A stretch of 8,150 bases of DNA. It comes from Chloroflexota bacterium. GTDB lineage: Bacteria > Chloroflexota > Dehalococcoidia > SZUA-161. Below, in pieces: positions 5,211-8,150 of the stretch. Positions within the stretch are counted from its first letter, which is position 1. Each line of letters begins with the position of its first letter. The stretch covers positions 1 through 8,150 of the forward strand of contig VGNW01000095.1 in assembly GCA_016865955.1 (NCBI GenBank), read 5' to 3'. The notes beneath the pieces are model-generated. The model was given only the letters and a program-made list of their open reading frames with translations, had not been told where the DNA came from and did not search any database. The translations under genes and the position numbers were made by a program.

Positions 5211-6260
5211 ATGGCTGATGCAAAGAGACCCCGTCTCACCGAGACCGTCCACGGCGCGGGTTGAGCCTGTAAGATAGGTCCGGGCGACCTGGCAAAGGCT
5301 ATCGAGGGGCTGCCTTTGATTTCAGACCCCAATCTCATCGTGGGCATGGAGCATGCCGAGGATGCCGGCGTGTACAAGCTGCGCGACAACCTGGCGATAA
5401 TCCAGACCCTTGACTTCTTCACGCCTATTGTGGACGACCCACATACCTTCGGCCAGATAGCCGTGGTAAACTCGCTGAGCGATGTCTACGCCAAGGGCGG
5501 CAGGCCGCTCACAGCCATGAACATCGTCTGCTTCCCTGTCAAGACGATGGATATATCCGTTTTGAGAGAGATACTGCTGGGCGGACTGGACAAGATGCGC
5601 GAGGCAGGGGTAGTGCTGGTGGGCGGGCACAGCGTCGAGGACGCCGAATTGAAGTACGGCCTCTCCGTCACCGGCGTCATCCATCCCGATAGGGTGATTT
5701 TGAATCAGGGCGCGAGAGCGGGAGACAAGCTCATCCTGACCAAGCCGCTGGGCACGGGGATAATCAGCACGGCGCTCAAGGGCGGCGAGGCGAGCGAGGC
5801 GGCTGTCGCCAAATCAGTGGGCAGCATGACCACGCTCAACAAAAAGGCGTCGGAATTGATGCTTACCGCGGAAGTCCATGCCTGCACCGACATCACGGGC
5901 TTCGGGCTGCTGGGGCATGCCTGCGAGATGATAGAGGGCACCGATGTGGGCATGGTGATTTACGCGGACAGAGTGCCCTGCTTCCCCGAGGCTAAGGAGT
6001 ACGCCGAGATGGGCATGGTGCCCGGCGGTACAGCGCGTAACCGGGAATTCCGCACCAGCATGGTTAAGATAGACAAGAATGTTTCCAAGATAACGGTTGA
6101 TATCCTGTTCGACCCCCAGACCTCCGGCGGCTTGCTGATGTCCGTCCCTGCCGCCGCTGCCGAACCCCTGCTCAGAAAACTGCACCGTGCCGGCATCAAG
6201 TCCGCCTCCCTCATCGGCGAGGTCGTGGCAAAGCCAAGGGGCAGGATTGTGGTAAGGTAA
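5211..6260 (+). CDS. selD: Selenophosphate synthetase, a selenoprotein (UGA at 5262-5264 = Sec18)
   Basis: SelD makes monoselenophosphate from selenide and ATP, the selenium donor for selenocysteine and selenouridine. From ATG 5211 the frame reads M-A-D-A-K-R-P-R, then TETVHGAG, then TGA (codon 18), then ACKIGPGDLAKAIEG. This aligns exactly with the E. coli active site HGAGCGCK: Sec18 replaces catalytic Cys17, and Lys21 matches Lys20. No cysteine stands in the TGA position, so the enzyme makes sense only with selenocysteine there. Downstream motifs are canonical: DFFTPIVDDPHTFGQIA, NSLSDVYAKGG, VGGHSVEDAELKYG and ACTDITGFGLLGHA. The 349-residue length matches E. coli SelD (347). A GGATGG-like purine tract (5197-5202) precedes the start; an in-frame ATG at 5199 would add four residues. 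An ATG-to-stop call stopping at UGA would lose the first 35 residues. It is the last gene of the operon. Confidence 0.95.
5265..5293 (+). promoter_or_regulatory. Candidate bacterial SECIS hairpin in selD
   Basis: Directly after UGA, AGGTC (5276-5280) pairs with GACCT (5286-5290) around the loop CGGGC. GCC (5265-5267) can close a lower stem with GGC (5291-5293) across an asymmetric internal loop. The loop begins 16 nt after UGA and has G as its second base, within published rules for bacterial SECIS elements read by SelB. A competing pairing GATAG (5273-5277) with CTATC (5299-5303) exists, so the exact fold is uncertain. Confidence 0.7.
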
Positions 6261-6287
6261 ACCTACACGGCATACAAATCCTTTAGA

Positions 6288-6304
6288 GCGAGGCGGTGCC
6301 TCGC
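6288..6304. repeat. GCGAGGC hairpin after selD, possible weak terminator
   Basis: GCGAGGC (6288-6294), loop GGT, GCCTCGC (6298-6304) follows the selD stop by 27 bases. A five-T run (6312-6316) comes seven bases after the stem, further than in a standard terminator, so it may end the operon inefficiently. Its arms match the repeats at 4802 and 5160, so it is probably a repeat unit first. A 12-bp palindrome CAAAGGCCTTTG follows at 6317-6328. Confidence 0.5.
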
Positions 6305-6337
6305 CCGCTGCTTTTTCAAAGGCCTTTGTCAATATCT

Positions 6338-7522
6338 CTATAGCTTCGGACGCTCAAAAGGAATGCTCAAATCATCTATCTGAATACCCGATGTATCACC
6401 CACGTAAAGAGGTAGATTTAAAACAATTCTGTCCATGCTATTGTATTTCTCCATCACCTTTGCTTTAAAGCCTGTAACTTGTGGAAGGAGGACAATTCCA
6501 AATTTACTGTTATGCAGAGGTTCATATTTCCCAAGAGCTTCGTTTCTTTTCTCTTTTGCGCGCACTACTGATTCATTCAAACGATTCTTTATTAATATGT
6601 TATCAACACGCCTCGTTTTCCCCTCCGTGTCTCCTTCATTCTCCAATAACTCCTTCTCTCTTTTCTCTATATCAGCTTCCAGAGATGTTATCTGATACGC
6701 TAAACTATTATGTCTAGTCTCTAATCTCTTAATAATTACCTGTATATCGGTTAAACAATCACTAAGTTGATCGCTGCTGTTCGCTATGGAAATGAACAGA
6801 AAATGTTTCTTCTCTGGATTACTATAGCCGGAGAATAATGTATCTCTCAGATCACCATATAAGAACCAATCGTAGTCTCTCTCTCTATTCACATAACCAG
6901 CGATCTCTAAACTACGCCTAACCAAGCGCTCCGTATTCCTTGCATATCGATCCTCTTCCATCCCCTCTTTAGTCATCGTGTTGGCATCTTTCAAAGCCCT
7001 GTCCAACTCAGCCGAGATATTCTTGGGCATGTACTTTATGGTATCATGTGTCTGTATATTAAAGGCTAATTGTTGTTCCGATTTTTGTAGAGGAATTATG
7101 TGTTTTCCGAGTGCTGTCATAAGTCCATATTCATAATAAACATTAGGATTAGGGATACCGATTTCAGTATTCTTGTCTAACCTTTTTATTGTGTCATCAA
7201 GTATTACTATACAAAACTGAGATTCTATTATCTTACCGCATATTTTTATACAAAAAATGTCCTGCCCATATGCTCGCTCTTTAATTGCAATAACAGGCTC
7301 AATTCCGATTTTACTGAGCTTCTCACCGATTAAGGCAAGGATAGGCTCAATATCTTCAGAAGATGGGCAAGCGATAAAACATGATTTCGAAGCTCCTAGA
7401 AACTTGCCGCAAGGATGGTCTTTCCGAACAAGGCACTGCGAAATTTGCCTGAACTGTGTCAACGGCATAGCTTCACGAGAACCCAACTGACTAGCCATTC
7501 TGTAGTACGAATCTGTAGTCAT
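6338..7522 (-). CDS. TIR / nucleoside-deoxyribosyltransferase-like protein with coiled-coil-like C-terminal region
   Basis: A 394-residue soluble protein. After a cysteine-containing N-terminus (Cys30, Cys38), residues about 46-146 form a Rossmann-like alpha/beta domain: first strand KSCFIACPSSED (46-57), helix, a strand with GIEPVIAIKE (73-82), SQFCIVILDD (101-110), and the motif NPNVYYEYGLMTALGK (125-140) with Glu131. NVxxELG-type motifs with this glutamate occur in nucleoside 2-deoxyribosyltransferases and in TIR-like NAD-cleaving domains. Residues about 180-340 are highly charged and helical (coiled-coil-like near 255-335); the last 50 residues look beta-rich. I do not recognise that half. 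The start ATG has GGGGG at 7529-7533 six bases upstream. Base composition is visibly more AT-rich than the selenium operon, suggesting separate acquisition. An immune or signalling role is possible but no partner gene is in view. Confidence 0.7.
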   Translation of the reverse strand: MTTDSYYRMASQLGSREAMPLTQFRQISQCLVRKDHPCGKFLGASKSCFIACPSSEDIEPILALIGEKLSKIGIEPVIAIKERAYGQDIFCIKICGKIIESQFCIVILDDTIKRLDKNTEIGIPNPNVYYEYGLMTALGKHIIPLQKSEQQLAFNIQTHDTIKYMPKNISAELDRALKDANTMTKEGMEEDRYARNTERLVRRSLEIAGYVNRERDYDWFLYGDLRDTLFSGYSNPEKKHFLFISIANSSDQLSDCLTDIQVIIKRLETRHNSLAYQITSLEADIEKREKELLENEGDTEGKTRRVDNILIKNRLNESVVRAKEKRNEALGKYEPLHNSKFGIVLLPQVTGFKAKVMEKYNSMDRIVLNLPLYVGDTSGIQIDDLSIPFERPKL

Positions 7523-7546
7523 AGGACACCCCCTATATGCTCAGTT

Positions 7547-7576
7547 AGCATACCACATATCAGATATTATTACCAA
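7547..7576 (-). promoter_or_regulatory. Possible promoter of the TIR-like gene
   Basis: On the minus strand TTGGTA (7576-7571) and TATGCT (7552-7547) are 18 bases apart, and TGG before the -10 gives an extended -10. Each hexamer matches 4 of 6 consensus bases. The start would be near 7540, giving a short leader with the GGGGG ribosome site. Confidence 0.3.
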
Positions 7577-7610
7577 GGGGATACTCTTGTTAGTAACTAT
7601 TTCCTGCTCG

Positions 7611-7632
7611 CTGGGGATGTTATCATCCCCAG
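7611..7632. repeat. Hairpin with GGATGTTATCATCC core
   Basis: CTGGGGATG (7611-7619), loop TTAT, CATCCCCAG (7624-7632), a perfect 9-bp stem. The 14-base core is the exact reverse complement of that in the hairpin at 7652-7675, while the outer stem differs. Confidence 0.75.
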
Positions 7633-7651
7633 CCCCATCCATCTCTAATAT

Positions 7652-7675
7652 CTCGTGGATGATAACATCCACGAG
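7652..7675. repeat. Hairpin with GGATGATAACATCC core, opposite orientation
   Basis: CTCGTGGATG (7652-7661), loop ATAA, CATCCACGAG (7666-7675), a perfect 10-bp stem. It is the inverted partner of the unit at 7611-7632, sharing core and loop but not the outer arms. Confidence 0.75.
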
Positions 7676-7691
7676 GAGCGATAGACATTTC

Positions 7692-7719
7692 GTAGGGGCG
7701 GTTCGCGAACCGCCCCTAC
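7692..7719. repeat. Perfect 28-bp GTAGGGGC palindrome (GGTTCG arm type)
   Basis: The left half GTAGGGGCGGTTCG is followed directly by its exact reverse complement, a 14-bp perfect dyad. It is the complete form of the family seen at 4770-4860, here with both GTAGGGGC and GCCCCTAC ends. Confidence 0.85.
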
Positions 7720-7774
7720 AGCATCATAAAGGCACTTCGGCTGATTTAGAACAGGTAAGGCAAATTATAGCGAT

Positions 7775-7802
7775 GTAGGGGCACAGCGCGCTGTGCCCCT
7801 AC
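7775..7802. repeat. Perfect 28-bp GTAGGGGC palindrome (GCACAGC arm type)
   Basis: The left half GTAGGGGCACAGCG meets its exact reverse complement. It has the same arms as the less complete copy at 4770-4795, about 3 kb away, which lacks the intact right end. Confidence 0.85.
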
Positions 7803-7833
7803 GATTTGACCCTATGTCACTCGTATATGGATA

Positions 7834-7855
7834 GGTTGGAGCACCTGCTCCAACC
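7834..7855. repeat. GGTTGGAGCA/TGCTCCAACC hairpin
   Basis: A perfect 10-bp stem (7834-7843 with 7846-7855) around CC. It lacks the GTAGGGG head and the GGATG core, so it represents another repeat type. It lies just after the stop of the partial gene at 7878 (minus strand), so it could help end that transcript, but no T-run follows. Confidence 0.7.
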
Positions 7856-7877
7856 ATGCCGCGAGCATGAGTTCATA

Positions 7878-8150
7878 TCACAGCGGCCACCAATCCCATT
7901 TTAGAAAAGCATACGGTTCAAAGGCAACGGGGTCTACCTCGGCTACAACTTCACCTCTCAGCATCGTGTTATGGCCCACGGTGTAAACTGCGCCGAGCAT
8001 CCTGACAATCTCCACTTCCGCCCACGGGTCATGCTCCGAATGTGCTAATAACACCTCAACTTCGGCCCATTCGATAACGTTCGGTCGCAAGATAGTTCTT
8101 TCCCTGATAAGGCGGGGCTTATAGTCGAAACCGATTTTACCCGGCGAGAA
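7878..8150 (-). CDS. C-terminal part of an unrecognised protein (cut by the window edge)
   Basis: The minus-strand frame is open from the right edge of the window to TGA at 7880-7878, giving the last 90 residues of a longer protein. A TTG at 8090 could be read as a start, but the frame upstream (FSPGKIGFDYKPRLIRERTI) looks like ordinary coding sequence without a nearby ribosome site, so I treat the gene as 5'-truncated. Visible features: the word WAEVE occurs twice about 14 residues apart (WAEVEVLL and WAEVEIVR), the sequence is acidic and rich in Val and Trp, and it ends in the aromatic tail KWDWWPL. No membrane segment is evident. I recognise no family. Confidence 0.55.
   Translation of the reverse strand, partial: FSPGKIGFDYKPRLIRERTILRPNVIEWAEVEVLLAHSEHDPWAEVEIVRMLGAVYTVGHNTMLRGEVVAEVDPVAFEPYAFLKWDWWPL

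Larger units (their letters stand above)
7523..7877. other. Gene-free region packed with palindromic repeats
   Basis: No convincing coding frame here; the small forward frames run straight through the hairpins. It contains the ribosome site and a possible promoter of the TIR-like gene at the left. To the right are five strong hairpins of at least three families between 7611 and 7855. A smaller CATGC/GCATG stem at 7855-7869 follows. It looks like a landing zone for non-coding mobile repeats. Confidence 0.6.

Noticed and set aside
5262..5264. UGA as a true stop, making selD a pseudogene
   Set aside because: The codon falls exactly at the position known to be Cys or Sec in SelD, a SECIS-like hairpin follows, and the rest of the gene is intact.
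5030..5422. 130-codon minus-strand frame spanning the tusA-selD gap
   Set aside because: It crosses the 3' end of the TusA-like gene, a hairpin and the selD active-site region; both plus-strand genes are certain.
5316..6260. SelD starting at ATG 5316
   Set aside because: It would lack the N-terminal HGAG-U/C-xCK catalytic segment, which is present in frame just upstream across a UGA.
7587..7778. 63-codon plus-strand frame in the repeat cluster
   Set aside because: It reads through three hairpins, and its peptide composition is imposed by the repeats; no good ribosome site.
7692..7802. CRISPR array from repeated GTAGGGGC units
   Set aside because: The units are palindromes with differing arms and irregular spacing, and there are no uniform direct repeats with spacers or cas genes.

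Overview
The window holds a compact selenium-metabolism locus, flanked by ordinary and accessory genes. The donor looks like an anaerobic or environmental bacterium that makes selenoproteins. Several things agree on this: a selenophosphate synthetase gene with an in-frame UGA, a YedE-type transporter, a TusA-like carrier and a LysR regulator. A Dehalococcoidia-type Chloroflexota is my best guess, from the many GTAGGGGC-headed palindromes, the mixed TTG/GTG/ATG starts and the gene content. A clostridial or Desulfobacterota source cannot be excluded by eye.

Layout. 1-316: non-coding, with a good sigma70-like promoter (229-257). 317-1105 (+): classical short-chain dehydrogenase. 1110-2003 (-): LysR regulator, convergent with the dehydrogenase and only 4 bp away. 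2004-2197: divergent control region with an 8-bp perfect inverted repeat (ATAAGTAA/TTACTTAT). 2198-6260 (+): five genes in one direction: yedE transporter (TTG start), a DUF3343-like protein with an unrecognised C-terminal half, a YjeF-C-like ribokinase-fold protein (ATGA overlap with the previous gene), a 72-residue TusA-like protein, and selD. Palindromic repeats lie in the gaps between kinase, tusA-like gene and selD. 6338-7522 (-): a visibly more AT-rich gene for a TIR/nucleoside-deoxyribosyltransferase-like protein with a coiled-coil-like C-terminal region. 7523-7877: a gene-free cluster of five hairpins of at least three kinds. 7878-8150 (-): 3' end of an unrecognised gene that runs off the window.

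How the genes work together (inference on known families): LysR probably senses a selenium- or sulfur-related signal and controls yedE. YedE would bring in a selenium species. The DUF3343 and TusA-like proteins, each with a conserved cysteine, are candidates to carry selenium as a persulfide-like adduct. SelD makes selenophosphate from it. The ribokinase-fold protein is translationally coupled to the DUF3343 protein and has no known place in this pathway, so it is the most interesting open question. The main annotation correction is selD: it starts at about 5211 and reads through UGA at 5262-5264 as selenocysteine, with a hairpin just downstream that fits a bacterial SECIS. Conventional ORF calling loses the first 35 residues, including the catalytic site.
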